NCBI GenBank assembly: GCA_041545745.1
Contig: CP168152.1
Location: 928,001 to 992,000 of the forward strand
DNA length: 64,000 bases
Direction: 5' to 3'
DNA from: Stenotrophomonas indicatrix
Lineage (GTDB): Bacteria; Pseudomonadota; Gammaproteobacteria; Xanthomonadales; Xanthomonadaceae
A program made the translations under genes and the position numbers. Numbering within the stretch: the first letter of the stretch is position 1; every line of letters starts with the position of its first letter. Of the stretch, positions 37,167-46,578 are shown in pieces. The notes under the pieces were generated by a model. It made no database searches and was not told the origin of the DNA. It saw nothing but the letters and a program-made list of their open reading frames with translations.

Positions 37167-38369
37167 TCAGTCTTCGACGCGCAGTACCGCGCCCGGCTTC
37201 AGCACGCTGCTGCCGCTCAGGCCGTTCAGCGACAACAGTGCCTTCACCGGCATGCCGTAGCGGCGGGCGATGGTCCATGCCGATTCGCCGTTGCGCACGG
37301 TGTGGCGGCGGTTGCGCGGGCGATCAGCAGCCGACGCGACCACTTTTGCCACCTGCGGGCTCGGCGCGATGTTGGCGGTGCTGGCCGGTGCGGTGGCAAC
37401 GGCCGTGCTGGCGATGTCGGCAACGTTCGCGTTGGACGCCGAGACCGGGGCCAATAGGCGGGCCGTGCCCGAGGGGCGTTTGCCGGCGGCCAGTGCCGGA
37501 TTCAAGCGGGCGATCTTCGCCGGGTCCAGGGCGCGCTGCGCGGCCCACTGTTGGACGCTGGTGCCTGCCGGCAGGGTGTGGTCCTTCAGCACCGGCACGG
37601 TGCGGTCCAGCGAGGCCATCACGCCCGGCTGGTCTTCCACGTCTTCCAGCACGCAGGCCAGAGCATGAAGTTTCTCGACGTAGGCATGGGTGACCGGCGA
37701 CAGCCCGGGCAGACCGGCCGGCTTGGCGTTCTGCGCATTCATGCCGGCCTTGCGCATGGACTGCAGCACGCGGTACTCGCCGGCGTTGTAGGCCATGGTG
37801 GCCAGGCGCCAGTCACCGCCGAACATGCCATGCAGGGTCTTCAGGTAGCGCACGGCGGCCTGGGTGGACTCCACTGCCGACAGCCGGCCGTCGTAGTTGT
37901 TGCTCATCGGCACGCGATGGTTGCGTGCGGTAGTGGCGATGAACTGCCACAGGCCGGTCGGGCCGCTGCCGTTGCGGGCATTGGGCCGATAACCACTTTC
38001 GACGAAGGGAATCAGGGCGAATTCGGTGGGCAGGTTGGCTTTGCGCAGTTCTTCGACCACATAGCCGAACAGCACCAGCGCGTCGTCATCCTGGTTGGCC
38101 AGCCGCGAAGGGGCGTGGGCGAACTGCTTCTGCCAGCGCGGGCTGGTGGCCTCGGCGTCGCAACTGGGTTCGGCCAGGCCATCACGGAAGCTGGAGAAGA
38201 TCTCCTGGCCGTTGCGTACCGATGCGGCCGGCAGCGTTGACGGATCCAGCGGCAGGGCCGAGGCGGCGGTCAGGTTCTGGCTGATGCCGGCGCCCAGCGA
38301 TTGTGCGCCGGCCGTTCCGGCCAACCCCAGGACGAGACCCAGGGCCAGCGGCAGACTTCGGCGACTCAT
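37167..38369 (-). CDS. mltD: Membrane-bound lytic transglycosylase D-like
   Basis: 400 aa. Signal peptide ([19 protein letters not shown]), then a GH23 lysozyme-like domain with catalytic Glu in [14 protein letters not shown] (about residue 128) and the family's GPTGLWQF block, then a degenerate and a clear C-terminal LysM repeat ([19 protein letters not shown]). Cleaves peptidoglycan to anhydromuropeptides in the periplasm. No lipobox, so it may be soluble. Overlaps gloB by four bases, as in many proteobacteria. Confidence 0.9.
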   Translation of the reverse strand: MSRRSLPLALGLVLGLAGTAGAQSLGAGISQNLTAASALPLDPSTLPAASVRNGQEIFSSFRDGLAEPSCDAEATSPRWQKQFAHAPSRLANQDDDALVLFGYVVEELRKANLPTEFALIPFVESGYRPNARNGSGPTGLWQFIATTARNHRVPMSNNYDGRLSAVESTQAAVRYLKTLHGMFGGDWRLATMAYNAGEYRVLQSMRKAGMNAQNAKPAGLPGLSPVTHAYVEKLHALACVLEDVEDQPGVMASLDRTVPVLKDHTLPAGTSVQQWAAQRALDPAKIARLNPALAAGKRPSGTARLLAPVSASNANVADIASTAVATAPASTANIAPSPQVAKVVASAADRPRNRRHTVRNGESAWTIARRYGMPVKALLSLNGLSGSSVLKPGAVLRVED

Positions 38370-39130
38370 GCGCGGAAGCCGTCTTTCCAGTGCCGGAGAC
38401 CGGCCATGACGTCGACGTCGTCCACGACCTCGCGCCCCAGGTGTGCCGACACGGCCGCGCGGATGGGCGCAGTGTGGGTACGCAGGAACGGATTACAGGC
38501 GATTTCATCGGCCAGGCATACTGGCAGGGTGGAACGGTCATCGCGGCGCATGGCCAAAGCCTCCTCTTGGCGCTGCAACAAGGCAGCGTTGGCGGGGTCG
38601 ACATGCCGCGCGAAGACGGCATTTGACACGGTGTACTCGTGAGCGCAACACAGCAGCAGTTGCGCGGGCAGGGCACCCAGCTTGCGCATTGATGCCAGCA
38701 GCTGGGACGGCGTACCTTCGAACAGGCGTCCACAGCCCAGGCTGAACAACGAATCTCCGCTGAAAAGATGTTCAGCGGTGTGAAACGCGATGTGGCTGCG
38801 GGTGTGCCCGGGGACGGATAGTACGTGGAACATCCGTCCCAGTGCCTGAACACGTTCACCTTCGCCGACCCGCTCGGTGGCCATCGGGATGCGCTCTTCG
38901 ACCGGCGCGATCACGCGCACGCCGGGGAAACGCGCCTGCAGCGCCGGCACTCCGCCGATGTGATCGTCGTGGTGGTGGGTGAGCAGGATGGTGTCCACGC
39001 GCACGCCTTGGGCAGCCAGCGCCAGTACCGGTGCAGCATCGCCGGGATCGACGACCACGGCAGCACCGTCGTCGGCAATCAGCATCCAGATGTAGTTGTC
39101 CGCAAATGCGGGCAGGGCAGTCAGTCGCAT
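38366..39130 (-). CDS. gloB: Hydroxyacylglutathione hydrolase (glyoxalase II)
   Basis: 254 aa. Beta-lactamase-fold hydrolase completing methylglyoxal detoxification. Metal motif [10 protein letters not shown] (residues 54-63), then [12 protein letters not shown] and the [17 protein letters not shown] block, and the C-terminal glutathione-binding CNPFLRT. Start at 39130 matches the family N-terminus ([13 protein letters not shown]); no Shine-Dalgarno is obvious. Divergent from the methyltransferase gene with only 11 bases between start codons. Confidence 0.95.
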   Translation of the reverse strand: MRLTALPAFADNYIWMLIADDGAAVVVDPGDAAPVLALAAQGVRVDTILLTHHHDDHIGGVPALQARFPGVRVIAPVEERIPMATERVGEGERVQALGRMFHVLSVPGHTRSHIAFHTAEHLFSGDSLFSLGCGRLFEGTPSQLLASMRKLGALPAQLLLCCAHEYTVSNAVFARHVDPANAALLQRQEEALAMRRDDRSTLPVCLADEIACNPFLRTHTAPIRAAVSAHLGREVVDDVDVMAGLRHWKDGFRA

Positions 39131-39141
39131 AGAATTGGACC

Positions 39142-39786
39142 ATGCCCGCGCTGCAGAGCACCCGTCAAGCGAGCCAGGCCCCGTGGTTCGACAGCGAACC
39201 GGCGGAGGCCTTGCGCGTGCTCGAACGGCAACTGCTGCTGCCACAGCTGTCGCTGCTGCCGACCCGGCCCTGGTTGTGGATCGCTCCCAGTGCCGCCTGG
39301 CTGGCTGACGCGCAGCTGGGCGGGCGTGGCCTGCGGCTGCATCGCGAGGGCACTGGCTACGCTGGCGATACCCGCTGCGCGCTGCCGTTGCCGCTGCCCA
39401 ACGAGAGCGTCAACGCCATCGTGCTTCAGCATGTGACCGTCGGTGATGCCGACCAACTGCTGGACGAATGCGAGCGCGTGTTGATGCCCGGTGGCCACCT
39501 GTGGCTGACCAGCCTCAATCCGTTCAGCCCGTTCCGCACCCGCTGGCGCCAGCACGGGCTGGCGGTACGCACGCCGCAGCGGATCCGCCAGCTGCTGCAG
39601 CGCCACGGGCTGGAATGCGAGGACACGCGTTACCTGGGGCCGATGTGGCAGGGTGCCGGCGGCCGCCATCGCGGCGGCTGGGCCCCCCTGCGCGCCGCCT
39701 GCCTGTTCCACGCCGAAAAACGCACGCTGGCCCTGCCCGGGCCGACCCCGTTGCCCGTGCGCTGGCACGGCACCGTTGCTACCTGA
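39142..39786 (+). CDS. SAM-dependent methyltransferase, class I-like
   Basis: 214 aa. The C-terminal half of a Rossmann methyltransferase is visible ([34 protein letters not shown]), while the N-terminal glycine-rich SAM loop is poorly conserved. Homologous genes are found between gloB and rnhA in many proteobacteria, but the substrate is not established. Stop and rnhA start are 12 bases apart. Confidence 0.8.
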   Translation: MPALQSTRQASQAPWFDSEPAEALRVLERQLLLPQLSLLPTRPWLWIAPSAAWLADAQLGGRGLRLHREGTGYAGDTRCALPLPLPNESVNAIVLQHVTVGDADQLLDECERVLMPGGHLWLTSLNPFSPFRTRWRQHGLAVRTPQRIRQLLQRHGLECEDTRYLGPMWQGAGGRHRGGWAPLRAACLFHAEKRTLALPGPTPLPVRWHGTVAT

Positions 39787-39798
39787 TCTGGAGTTGTA

Positions 39799-40251
39799 TT
39801 GAAAACCATCGAAATCCACACCGACGGTTCCTGCCTCGGCAATCCCGGCCCCGGCGGCTGGGCGGCGTTGCTGCGTTACAAGGGGCATGAGCGCGAACTG
39901 AGCGGTGGTGAAGCGCATACCACCAACAATCGGATGGAGCTGATGGCGGCCATTTCCGGCCTGGAGTCGCTGACCGAACCCTGCGAGATCGTGCTCTACA
40001 CCGATTCGCAGTACGTACGGCAGGGCCTGACCCAGTGGCTGCCGGGCTGGATCCGCAAGAACTGGAAGACCGCCGGCGGTGATCCGGTGAAGAACCGTGA
40101 GCTGTGGGAGCGCCTGCAGGCAGCCACGCTGCGGCACCAGATCGACTGGCGCTGGGTGAAAGGCCACTCCGGCGACCCGGACAATGAACGCGTGGATACC
40201 CTGGCCCGCAACGCCGCGATCCAGATCCGCGACGGCAGCCCGGTAAACTGA
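39799..40251 (+). CDS. rnhA: Ribonuclease HI
   Basis: 150 aa. Degrades RNA in RNA-DNA hybrids. Catalytic carboxylates are seen in [15 protein letters not shown] (Asp about 8), NNRMELMAA (Glu about 46), LYTDSQYV (Asp about 68) and NERVDTLAR (Asp about 132). The start is TTG at 39799, with CTGGAG upstream; no better codon exists. Precedes dnaQ by four bases, the classic rnhA-dnaQ pair, here on the same strand. Confidence 0.96.
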   Translation: MKTIEIHTDGSCLGNPGPGGWAALLRYKGHERELSGGEAHTTNNRMELMAAISGLESLTEPCEIVLYTDSQYVRQGLTQWLPGWIRKNWKTAGGDPVKNRELWERLQAATLRHQIDWRWVKGHSGDPDNERVDTLARNAAIQIRDGSPVN

Positions 40252-40255
40252 GCCC

Positions 40256-40984
40256 ATGCGTCAGATCATCCTTGATACCGAAACCACCGGCCTGGAGTGG
40301 AAGAAGGGCAACCGCGTCGTCGAAATCGGCTGCGTCGAGTTGTTCAAGCGCCGCCCGACCGGCAACACCTATCACCAGTACCTGAAGCCGGACTGCGAAT
40401 TCGAACAGGGGGCGCAGGAAGTGACCGGCCTGACCCTGGAATTCCTGGCCGACAAGCCGGAGTTCGCGCAGGTCGTGGAGGAGTTCCTTGCCTTCATCGA
40501 TGGCGCCGAGTTGATCATCCACAACGCCGCGTTCGATCTGGGATTCCTCGACAATGAGCTGTCCCTGCTGGGGGAGCAGTACGGGAAGATCACCGATCGC
40601 TGCACGGTGATCGATACCCTGGCGCTTGCGCGCGAGCGTTTCCCGGGCCAGCGCAACTCGCTGGATGCCCTGTGCAAGCGGCTGGGCGTGGACAACTCGC
40701 ACCGCGCCTTGCATGGCGGTCTGCTGGATGCGCAGATTCTGGGCGATGTGTACATCGCACTGACCTCGGGCCAGGAAGAGATCGGCTTCGGGCTGGGCGA
40801 TGATGATGCCGGCGGCGCTGCGGCGTTGCAGGCGTTCGATGCGTCCAAGCTGCTGCCGCGCCCGCGCGTGGTGGCCACGCCGTCGGAGCAGGAAGCGCAT
40901 GCGGCGCGCCTGGAGCGGCTGCGCAAGAAGGCCGGCCACGCATTGTGGGACGGTCCGAAGGTGGAAGAGGCTGCGAGCGCGTAG
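40256..40984 (+). CDS. dnaQ: DNA polymerase III epsilon subunit
   Basis: 242 aa. 3'-5' proofreading exonuclease. Exo I ILDTETTGLEW (Asp and Glu about residues 6 and 8), Exo II HNAAFDLGFLDNEL, Exo III HRALHGGLLDAQIL. The C-terminus beyond about 190 would contact the alpha subunit. Start follows rnhA by four bases, so they are transcribed together. Confidence 0.96.
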   Translation: MRQIILDTETTGLEWKKGNRVVEIGCVELFKRRPTGNTYHQYLKPDCEFEQGAQEVTGLTLEFLADKPEFAQVVEEFLAFIDGAELIIHNAAFDLGFLDNELSLLGEQYGKITDRCTVIDTLALARERFPGQRNSLDALCKRLGVDNSHRALHGGLLDAQILGDVYIALTSGQEEIGFGLGDDDAGGAAALQAFDASKLLPRPRVVATPSEQEAHAARLERLRKKAGHALWDGPKVEEAASA

Positions 40985-41030
40985 GCGACCGCGGCAGCTA
41001 CGCATGGCGGAATGACAGGTGCGAAATGCA

Positions 41031-41076
41031 GCCACGCATGGCGTGGCTCTACTGTAGATCCACGCCATGCGTGGAT
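41031..41076. repeat. Head-to-head GTAG palindromes (ATCCACGC type)
   Basis: GCCACGCATGGCGTGGC ending CTAC is followed directly by GTAGATCCACGC..GCGTGGAT. Confidence 0.85.
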
Positions 41077-41084
41077 GCCGTTGC

Positions 41085-41789
41085 TCAGTGGCAGCGCACC
41101 AGGATCACGGTGATGTTGTCCGAGCCGCCGCCGTCGAGGGCGGTGGCGACCAGGCTGTCCACGCATTCCTGGGCGCTGGCATCGTCGAAGGCGAGGGTGC
41201 GGGCGATGCCTCGGTCATCCACTTCTTCGGTCAGGCCATCACTGCACAGCAGCAACTGCATGCCCGGGCGTAGTTCGCCGCTGGTGGTCGCCACGTTCAG
41301 GTGAGCCGGGTCGGTGACGCCCAGGGCCTGGGTGACCACGTTGCGGTGCGGATGGGCGCGCGCCTGCTCGGCGGTCAGGTTGCCCTGCGCGACCAGTTCC
41401 TGCACCACGCTGTGATCCTGGCTGAGCTGGGCAAGCTGGCCATCGCGCCACAGATAGGCGCGGCTGTCGCCGACCCAGGCGACTTCGTAGCGGTTGCCCT
41501 GCACCCGTGCAGCGACCACGGTGGTGCCCATCGGCAGGCTGTCGTTGCGCCGGCGCGAGGCGCGGATGATCTCTTCGTCGGCTGTGCGGATCGCCTGCGC
41601 CAACGGCGCGCCACGGCGGATCTCGCGGACGATGGTCTCGCGCGCCAGTGCGCTGGCCACCTCACCGCAGGCGTGCCCGCCCATGCCGTCGGCTACCAGC
41701 CACAGGGCCAGCTCGCCGTCACCGTAATAGGTGTCCTCGTTGAGCTCGCGGCGCAGGCCGGGGTGGGTGAGGTGTCCGAATTCGATCAT
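41085..41789 (-). CDS. PP2C-family serine/threonine phosphatase
   Basis: 234 aa, minimal PP2C domain. Metal-binding aspartates in NEDTYYGDGE, VADGMGGHACGE (about residues 33-44), GDSRAYLWRDGQL, and C-terminal GSDNITVILVRCH. These enzymes reverse Hanks-type kinase phosphorylation; such a phosphatase is often paired with type VI secretion or a kinase, but no kinase gene adjoins it here. Single gene, convergent with dnaQ. Confidence 0.92.
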   Translation of the reverse strand: MIEFGHLTHPGLRRELNEDTYYGDGELALWLVADGMGGHACGEVASALARETIVREIRRGAPLAQAIRTADEEIIRASRRRNDSLPMGTTVVAARVQGNRYEVAWVGDSRAYLWRDGQLAQLSQDHSVVQELVAQGNLTAEQARAHPHRNVVTQALGVTDPAHLNVATTSGELRPGMQLLLCSDGLTEEVDDRGIARTLAFDDASAQECVDSLVATALDGGGSDNITVILVRCH

Positions 41790-41899
41790 GGTGGCTGCTG
41801 GGGACGGGGTAATGCCGGGGAGAACGGCATCATCACGGCCAAGCGGACATCCGGCAAGCCATGCAGTCAGGAAAATTTCACTTCATCGGGCGTAATGAC

Positions 41900-41928
41900 T
41901 TGTCGTCAGCCGCGCTTCCTCGTATGAT
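41900..41928 (+). promoter_or_regulatory. Promoter of tRNA-Ser(CGA)
   Basis: TTGTCG (41900-41905), 17-base spacer, TATGAT (41923-41928), then a GC-rich GCGCGTCCCC discriminator. Confidence 0.7.
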
Positions 41929-41957
41929 GCGCGTCCCCGGTTCGCCGGGGAACATCT

Positions 41958-42048
41958 GGAGAGGTGGCAGAGCGGTTGAATGTACCTGACTCGAAATCAG
42001 GCAGGCGTTTATAGCGCCTCGGGGGTTCGAATCCCCCCCTCTCCGCCA
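41958..42048 (+). tRNA. tRNA-Ser (CGA)
   Basis: 91 nt with long variable arm and CCA. Acceptor GGAGAGG/CCTCTCC, anticodon loop CTCGAAA. Confidence 0.97.
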
Positions 42049-42097
42049 GATTAAAAAAGAAGGGCTGCCGAAAGGCAGCCCTTCTTTTTTAATCTGG
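42046..42097 (+). terminator. Terminator of tRNA-Ser(CGA), stem begins at its CCA
   Basis: 24-bp perfect inverted repeat: the left arm starts with the tRNA CCA (42046-42069), loop GAAA, right arm 42074-42097 with a run of six T. Bidirectional in appearance. Confidence 0.9.
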
Positions 42098-42188
42098 CGC
42101 GGGGATGCGACGACGCTTCGCGCGTCGCCCCAAACGTTGCGATGCAACGTTCGGCCCCCCTCCCTTTGCCGGCCTCTCCCCGCGGATG
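42096..42188 (+). repeat. tRNA-Ser-associated element, copy 1
   Basis: GC-rich stretch containing CGCCCCAAACGTTGC, GCAACGTT and CTCCCTTTGCC, ending GCCTCTCCCCG. It aligns along its length with the stretch behind tRNA-Ser(GGA) at 48070-48171, in opposite genomic orientation. Confidence 0.75.
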
Positions 42189-42193
42189 CTTCA

Positions 42194-42216
42194 GTAGATC
42201 CACGCCATGCGTGGAT
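42194..42216. repeat. GTAG palindrome (ATCCACGC type)
   Basis: GTAGATCCACGC..GCGTGGAT. Confidence 0.8.
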
Positions 42217-42270
42217 GGCGTTCGCGTGCGGCGGGTTACCATGTGTGCATCATTTGCTGGAGCGTTCCCC

Positions 42271-42675
42271 ATGACCGCTGAAATCCTCGTTCCCGTTTCA
42301 TTCGGCGAGCTGCTGGACAAGATCTCGATCCTGCAGATCAAGTCCGAGCGCATCAGTGACGAAGGCAAGCTGGCCAACGTACGCAAGGAGCTGTCCGCGC
42401 TGGAAACCACGTGGATGGCGCACCCGGCGGCAGTGAAGGACATCGCCAAGCTGCGCGCCGAGCTGAAGGCGGTCAACGAGCAGCTGTGGGAGATCGAGGA
42501 CGACATCCGCCTGAAGGACAAGGCGCAGGCGTTCGATCAGGGGTTCATCGACCTGGCGCGCAGCGTGTACCTGCGCAACGACGAACGCGCACGGATCAAG
42601 AAGGCGATCAACCTGGCGCTGGGTTCGGCGTACGTGGAAGAGAAGTCCTACCAGGATTACACGCAGCGCGCGTAA
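42271..42675 (+). CDS. DUF6165 family protein
   Basis: 134 aa, mostly helical and charged with no membrane segment; regions such as LDKISILQIKSERI and ELKAVNEQLWEIEDDI could form a coiled coil. It matches the conserved uncharacterised family DUF6165. Start at 42271 follows CTGGAG. Its neighbours are LPS-core genes (heptosyltransferase-like gene and kdkA), which suggests a link to lipopolysaccharide, but it is not shown by the sequence. Confidence 0.8.
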   Translation: MTAEILVPVSFGELLDKISILQIKSERISDEGKLANVRKELSALETTWMAHPAAVKDIAKLRAELKAVNEQLWEIEDDIRLKDKAQAFDQGFIDLARSVYLRNDERARIKKAINLALGSAYVEEKSYQDYTQRA

Positions 42676-42694
42676 TCCCGGCCGGCCCGACGCA

Positions 42695-42717
42695 GTAGAT
42701 CCACGCCATGCGTGGAT
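42695..42717. repeat. GTAG palindrome (ATCCACGC type)
   Basis: GTAGATCCACGC..GCGTGGAT between the DUF6165 gene and the convergent glycosyltransferase. Confidence 0.8.
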
Positions 42718-42793
42718 GGATCTCCCGGGCTGCGGGACGGTGCGGACCAATGTCCGCGCCCAGTAGGCGGCGCTCAGTCGCCTGGCCCGCCGC

Positions 42794-43840
42794 TCATCCC
42801 AGATGGTCGGCGACGTAACGCTCGAACGCGGCAATGCCGTCCTCGACGGTGATCAGTTCCATCACATCGTCGAATTCGATCTTGGTGCCCCACTTGAGGT
42901 CGGCGGCCTGCTTGCCCAGGTACTTGCGCGCCGCGTCGTCGTAGCGGTCCGCGCAGTAGCGGCGGTCCGAATAGGGGCCGCTGCGGTTCGGGTTGCTGGC
43001 CGCATGCAGGCCCAGCACCTTGGTACCCATCGCATTGGCGATGTGCATCGGGCCAGAGTCCGGGGTCATCACCAGATTGGCGCGCGCCAGCAGGGCCGGC
43101 AGCTGCTTGAGCGTGTCCTTGCCGACCAGGTCCAGCGCCGGAACATCCAGCTGGGCCAGGATGGCGTCGGCCATGCTGCGCTCCAGTTCGCTGCGACCAC
43201 CGCACAGCACGATCCGCCAACCGCGCGTGACGGCATGGTTGGCGACCTCGGCGTAGCGGTCGGCGTACCAGTTGCGGCGCACGTGGCTGGAGCACGGCGA
43301 GATCATCAGCACCGGCCGGCCATCGTCCTGCCATTGCGCAGCGGCCCAGTCATAGGCGGCCTGCGGCACGGCCAGATCCCAGCTGACGTCGGTCTGGCGC
43401 AGGCCCAGCGGCTCGCAGAAGCTGCCGATGGCATCGAGCACATGGATGCCCGGGCGATCAGGGATTCGTTCGTTGATGAAGAGGCCGTGCAGGTCCTTGG
43501 AGCGGCTGCGGTCGTACCCGATGCGGCGATCTGCGGGAATGAAGGCCGACAGCACGTTGGCGCGGAACGCCACCTGCATCTGCAGCAGGGCCTCGAAACG
43601 CCCGGGCGGCAGCTGCTTGCGCAGCTCCTTCACTCCGGCCATGCCGGTCTTCTTGTCGTAGGCATGGAAGGTGACGCCCGGCAGGCCATCAAGCAGCTTC
43701 TGCCCGACCTTGTCGATGATCCAGTGGATCGGCGTATCCGGGCGCGCGGCCTGCAGGGTGCGCACCAGCGGCACTACGTGGGTCACATCGCCAAGAGCGG
43801 ACAGGCGCAGAAGACACAAGGAAGAGGACGCTGATGCCAT
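42794..43840 (-). CDS. GT9-family LPS heptosyltransferase-like protein
   Basis: 348 aa, typical of WaaC/WaaF enzymes that add heptose to the LPS inner core at the cytoplasmic membrane. The N-terminal [20 protein letters not shown] and the C-terminal nucleotide-sugar site [28 protein letters not shown] are diagnostic for GT9. Divergent from kdkA with start codons overlapping or 20 bases apart. Which heptosyltransferase step it performs cannot be fixed. Confidence 0.88.
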   Translation of the reverse strand: MASASSSLCLLRLSALGDVTHVVPLVRTLQAARPDTPIHWIIDKVGQKLLDGLPGVTFHAYDKKTGMAGVKELRKQLPPGRFEALLQMQVAFRANVLSAFIPADRRIGYDRSRSKDLHGLFINERIPDRPGIHVLDAIGSFCEPLGLRQTDVSWDLAVPQAAYDWAAAQWQDDGRPVLMISPCSSHVRRNWYADRYAEVANHAVTRGWRIVLCGGRSELERSMADAILAQLDVPALDLVGKDTLKQLPALLARANLVMTPDSGPMHIANAMGTKVLGLHAASNPNRSGPYSDRRYCADRYDDAARKYLGKQAADLKWGTKIEFDDVMELITVEDGIAAFERYVADHLG

Positions 43841-43860
43841 GTGTTGTTAGACTCAAAGGA

Positions 43861-44610
43861 ATGGTCGCATTCGACGCCAATGAAGCGCTGACGCCATGCC
43901 GCGAGGGTCGCGGCATCGGGGCCATTCTGTTCGACCGCGAGCGGCTGCGGCAAGCCGACATCGGTCTGTTCTCGCCACAGCACTGGGCCGGCAAGGCTCG
44001 GCCGGTGGGTGAGGGCGGCCGCGGCAGTGCCTGGTTCGTGGATGCGCCGTTCGGTCCCAGCGTGCTGCGGCACTACCTGCGCGGGGGGCTGGCGGCCCGG
44101 ATCAGCCACGACCAGTACATCTGGCGGGGGGCGGACCGGACCCGCAGTTTTGCCGAATTCCGGCTGATGCGCGCACTGCGCGAGAAGAAACTGCCGGTGC
44201 CCAGGCCGATTGCCGCCTTCTACATGCGTGAGGGGCTGCGCTACCGCGCTGCGATCCTGATGGAACGGATCGAAGGGGTACGCTCGCTGGCCGACCGCGC
44301 ACTGGTGGCCGGGCGCGGGGCGCCGTGGGAAGAAACCGGGCGGATGATCGCGCGCTTCCACCGTGCCGGGCTGGACCATGCCGATCTCAATGCGCACAAC
44401 ATCCTGTTCGACGGCAACGGCCATGGCTGGCTGATCGACTTCGATCGCGGGGTGATCCGCATCCCGGCCACCGCCTGGCGCGAGCGCAATCTCAAGCGCC
44501 TGCTGCGCTCGTTGATCAAGCTGCGCGGCGAGCGCAGCGTGGAAGACGTGGAAAAAGACTACGCGCGCCTGCGTCGCGCCTATGACATGGCCTGGAACCG
44601 GGGCACCTGA
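43861..44610 (+). CDS. kdkA: 3-deoxy-D-manno-octulosonic acid (Kdo) kinase
   Basis: 249 aa with the ATG at 43861, the family length; an ATG at 43834 has a better GAGG site but would overlap the divergent gene. It phosphorylates Kdo in the LPS inner core. Kinase-like features: [21 protein letters not shown] hinge, catalytic loop [12 protein letters not shown] (about residues 172-183), and IDFDRG metal site. Next gene starts within its stop codon (TGATG). Confidence 0.92.
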   Translation: MVAFDANEALTPCREGRGIGAILFDRERLRQADIGLFSPQHWAGKARPVGEGGRGSAWFVDAPFGPSVLRHYLRGGLAARISHDQYIWRGADRTRSFAEFRLMRALREKKLPVPRPIAAFYMREGLRYRAAILMERIEGVRSLADRALVAGRGAPWEETGRMIARFHRAGLDHADLNAHNILFDGNGHGWLIDFDRGVIRIPATAWRERNLKRLLRSLIKLRGERSVEDVEKDYARLRRAYDMAWNRGT

Positions 44611-45377
44611 TGGACTGGTCGTTGCGTTTCCTCGGCGTCGGCAATGCGTCGGCGGTCGAGCTGGGTTCGCCGATGTCGGTAATCGAGCGTGATGGCCGGC
44701 CGTGGCTGACCATCGACTGTGGCGGTGAAGGCCTGACTGCCTTCAAGGCGCACTACGGGCATATGCCACAGGCGCTGTTCGTCACCCATGTACACCTGGA
44801 CCATGTGGCGGGTTTCGAACGGCTGTTCGTGGACACCTTCTTCAGCGCGCAGCGGCGCGGCAAGGTGCGCCTGTATGTGCCGGCCACGGTGGTGCCGCTG
44901 CTGCACAAGCGCATCGGCGATTACCCGAACGTGCTGGCCGAGGGCGGCGCCAACTTCTGGGATGCCTTCCAACTGATCGTGGTGGGCGATGCGTTCTGGC
45001 ACGAGGGCGTGCGCCTGGAGGTGTTCCCGGTGCGCCATCACTGGCCGGAGACAGCCTATGGCCTGCGGCTGCAGGGCGCGCTGACCTGGAGCGGCGATAC
45101 CCGGCCGATTCCGGAAATGCTGGCGCGCTTTGCCAATGACAATGAGCTGATCGCCCACGATTGCGGGTTGCATGGCAATCCTTCGCACACCGGGGTGGAT
45201 GACCTGGAACGCGAGTACAGCGCCGAGCTGCAGGCACGGATGATGCTGTACCACTACGCCAGCGTGGCCGATGGCCAGGCTCTGGCCGCGCGCGGGCACC
45301 GGGTGGCACAGCCCGGCCAGTGCGTTGTGCTGGCCCCGCCGACCGCCCCGCACGTACTGGCGCAGGATCCGCCGTGA
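44610..45377 (+). CDS. Metallo-beta-lactamase-fold hydrolase (RNase Z-like)
   Basis: 255 aa. The motif THVHLDHVAGFERL (about residues 57-70) and later HDCGLHGNPSHT and HYAS provide the zinc ligands of a tRNase Z-like MBL protein. Activity (nuclease, phosphodiesterase or other) is open. It is translationally coupled to kdkA and overlaps the next start by four bases. Confidence 0.8.
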   Translation: MDWSLRFLGVGNASAVELGSPMSVIERDGRPWLTIDCGGEGLTAFKAHYGHMPQALFVTHVHLDHVAGFERLFVDTFFSAQRRGKVRLYVPATVVPLLHKRIGDYPNVLAEGGANFWDAFQLIVVGDAFWHEGVRLEVFPVRHHWPETAYGLRLQGALTWSGDTRPIPEMLARFANDNELIAHDCGLHGNPSHTGVDDLEREYSAELQARMMLYHYASVADGQALAARGHRVAQPGQCVVLAPPTAPHVLAQDPP

Positions 45378-45763
45378 GCAGCGCTGGCCACGCCGCAACG
45401 CCGGCGCTGGCCGCCGAACTGGAGAGGCTGGAACGCGCACTGCATTGCCCGCAGGTGCGCGCAGACCATGAGCGTCTGGCGGCATTGCTGGATGAGGATT
45501 TCAGCGAGATCGGCAGCTCTGGACGGTGCTATGGCCGTGAGGCAGCGCTGGAAGAGATCCCGCTGGAGCGTGCGCAGGTGGTGATCGAATCGGACCGGTA
45601 CGCCGTGTGGATGCTGGCAGAGGGCCTGGCCCAGGTGCGTTACCGCAGCCGCTCTCACGTTGATGGCCAACCGCAGCGCTGGGTGCTGCGCAGCTCGCTG
45701 TGGCGCCTGCATTCGACGGGCTGGCGGATGGTGTTCCATCAGGGCACGCCCGAGGCACGGTAG
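45374..45763 (+). CDS. NTF2-like (DUF4440) small protein
   Basis: 129 aa from a GTG start (45374). The cone-shaped-fold signature LAALLDEDFSEIGSSGRCYGREA and the tail SSLWRLHSTGWRMVFHQGTP are typical of DUF4440/SnoaL-like proteins, which bind small molecules. The stop TAG is the start of a GTAG palindrome (45760), so the repeat defines the gene's end. Third gene of the kdkA operon. Confidence 0.78.
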   Translation: MSSAGHAATPALAAELERLERALHCPQVRADHERLAALLDEDFSEIGSSGRCYGREAALEEIPLERAQVVIESDRYAVWMLAEGLAQVRYRSRSHVDGQPQRWVLRSSLWRLHSTGWRMVFHQGTPEAR

Positions 45764-45810
45764 CGCCGGGCCATGCCCGGCGAAGGGCGCCAACCAAGGT
45801 TGGCATCTAC
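45760..45810. repeat. Paired GTAG palindromes, first supplies a stop codon
   Basis: GTAGCGCCGGGC..GCCCGGCG followed by GCCAACC/GGTTGGC ending ATCTAC. The TAG at 45761-45763 is the stop of the DUF4440 gene. Confidence 0.8.
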
Positions 45811-45836
45811 CAGGGCGGGGTATCGCCCGAAAAGGC

Positions 45837-45944
45837 GGTGGCCCCGCCGGCTGACCTCGGCGCCCGCGTCGATCGATACCGTTGCTGCCTTCCGGCCCTG
45901 GCGGAGTTTTCGACCTAGCGTCGCGAGGGGCCGACGGGGCCACC
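45837..45944 (-). ncRNA. ffs: Signal recognition particle RNA (4.5S)
   Basis: On the minus strand this 108-nt segment ends in matching arms (GGTGGCCCCG/CGGGGCCACC) and carries the SRP domain IV signature CAGGGCCGGAAGGCAGCAAC, with the GGAA tetraloop and symmetric loop that bind Ffh M-domain. Length and structure match 4.5S RNA. It lies in the gap between the DUF4440 gene and gdx, divergent from gdx. Confidence 0.93.
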
Positions 45945-46166
45945 ATAGAGACGTTGGCCGCCCGGAGGCGGCCGATTCACGGACCAGGGGAAGCAGCGCG
46001 TCGTGCGCCGGAGACCACAGCCGGACTGCGCATCCGTTGACCGATGGCAGACGCGCATTCTAACGCAGGCATGGGCGCTGACGCCAGCTTCACGCGCTGA
46101 ATCCGATGTAACCCGTTGCCTGCGGCATCGGCCCAGGGCTGCCGCCGTTGCTAGAATCCGGCCGCA

Positions 46167-46215
46167 GGAGGAACGACCTCCCCCACATCGGGATTCAATG
46201 ACCAGGACGGCCTGG
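46167..46215 (+). promoter_or_regulatory. Guanidine-II (mini-ykkC) riboswitch candidate
   Basis: Two hairpins upstream of the guanidinium exporter. P1: GGAGG/CCTCC with loop AACGA (46167-46181); P2: CCAGG/CCTGG with loop ACGG (46202-46215). The ACGR tetraloop pair separated by about 20 bases is the mini-ykkC consensus, which senses guanidinium; P1 has one extra A in the loop. P2 ends about ten bases before the AAAGGAGG ribosome site, so ligand binding would alter its exposure. Confidence 0.75.
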
Positions 46216-46236
46216 CCCTACCAAAGGAGGGCTGTC

Positions 46237-46554
46237 ATGGCCTGGATCTATCTGTTGTTTGCCGGCCTGCTGGAAATCGTCTGGGCCGTATCGATGAAGC
46301 AGTCTGAAGGCTTCACCAAACTCACCCCCACCATCATCACCATCGTCGGCATGATCGCCAGCTTCTGGCTGCTGGCCGTCGCCATGCGCAGTCTGCCGCT
46401 GGGCACCGCTTATACGATCTGGACCGGCATCGGCGCGGTCGGTGCCTTCGTGGTCGGCATCGTGTTCCTGGGCGAGCAGGTCAGCCCGATGCGGATTGGT
46501 GCAGCGGTATTGATCGTCGCCGGCCTGGTGCTGATGAAACTCTCCAGCAGTTGA
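46237..46554 (+). CDS. gdx: SMR-family guanidinium exporter (Gdx/SugE)
   Basis: 105 aa with four membrane helices, the length of small multidrug resistance proteins. The N-terminal WIYLLFAGLLEIVWAVSMK carries the conserved glutamate (about 13) and LPLGTAYTIWTGIGAVGAF is the SugE/Gdx subtype motif. A candidate guanidine riboswitch directly upstream supports a guanidinium/proton exchanger. Strong AAAGGAGG upstream. Confidence 0.93.
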   Translation: MAWIYLLFAGLLEIVWAVSMKQSEGFTKLTPTIITIVGMIASFWLLAVAMRSLPLGTAYTIWTGIGAVGAFVVGIVFLGEQVSPMRIGAAVLIVAGLVLMKLSSS

Positions 46555-46578
46555 GGCCGGGCAAGGGGGGGCGGGAGG

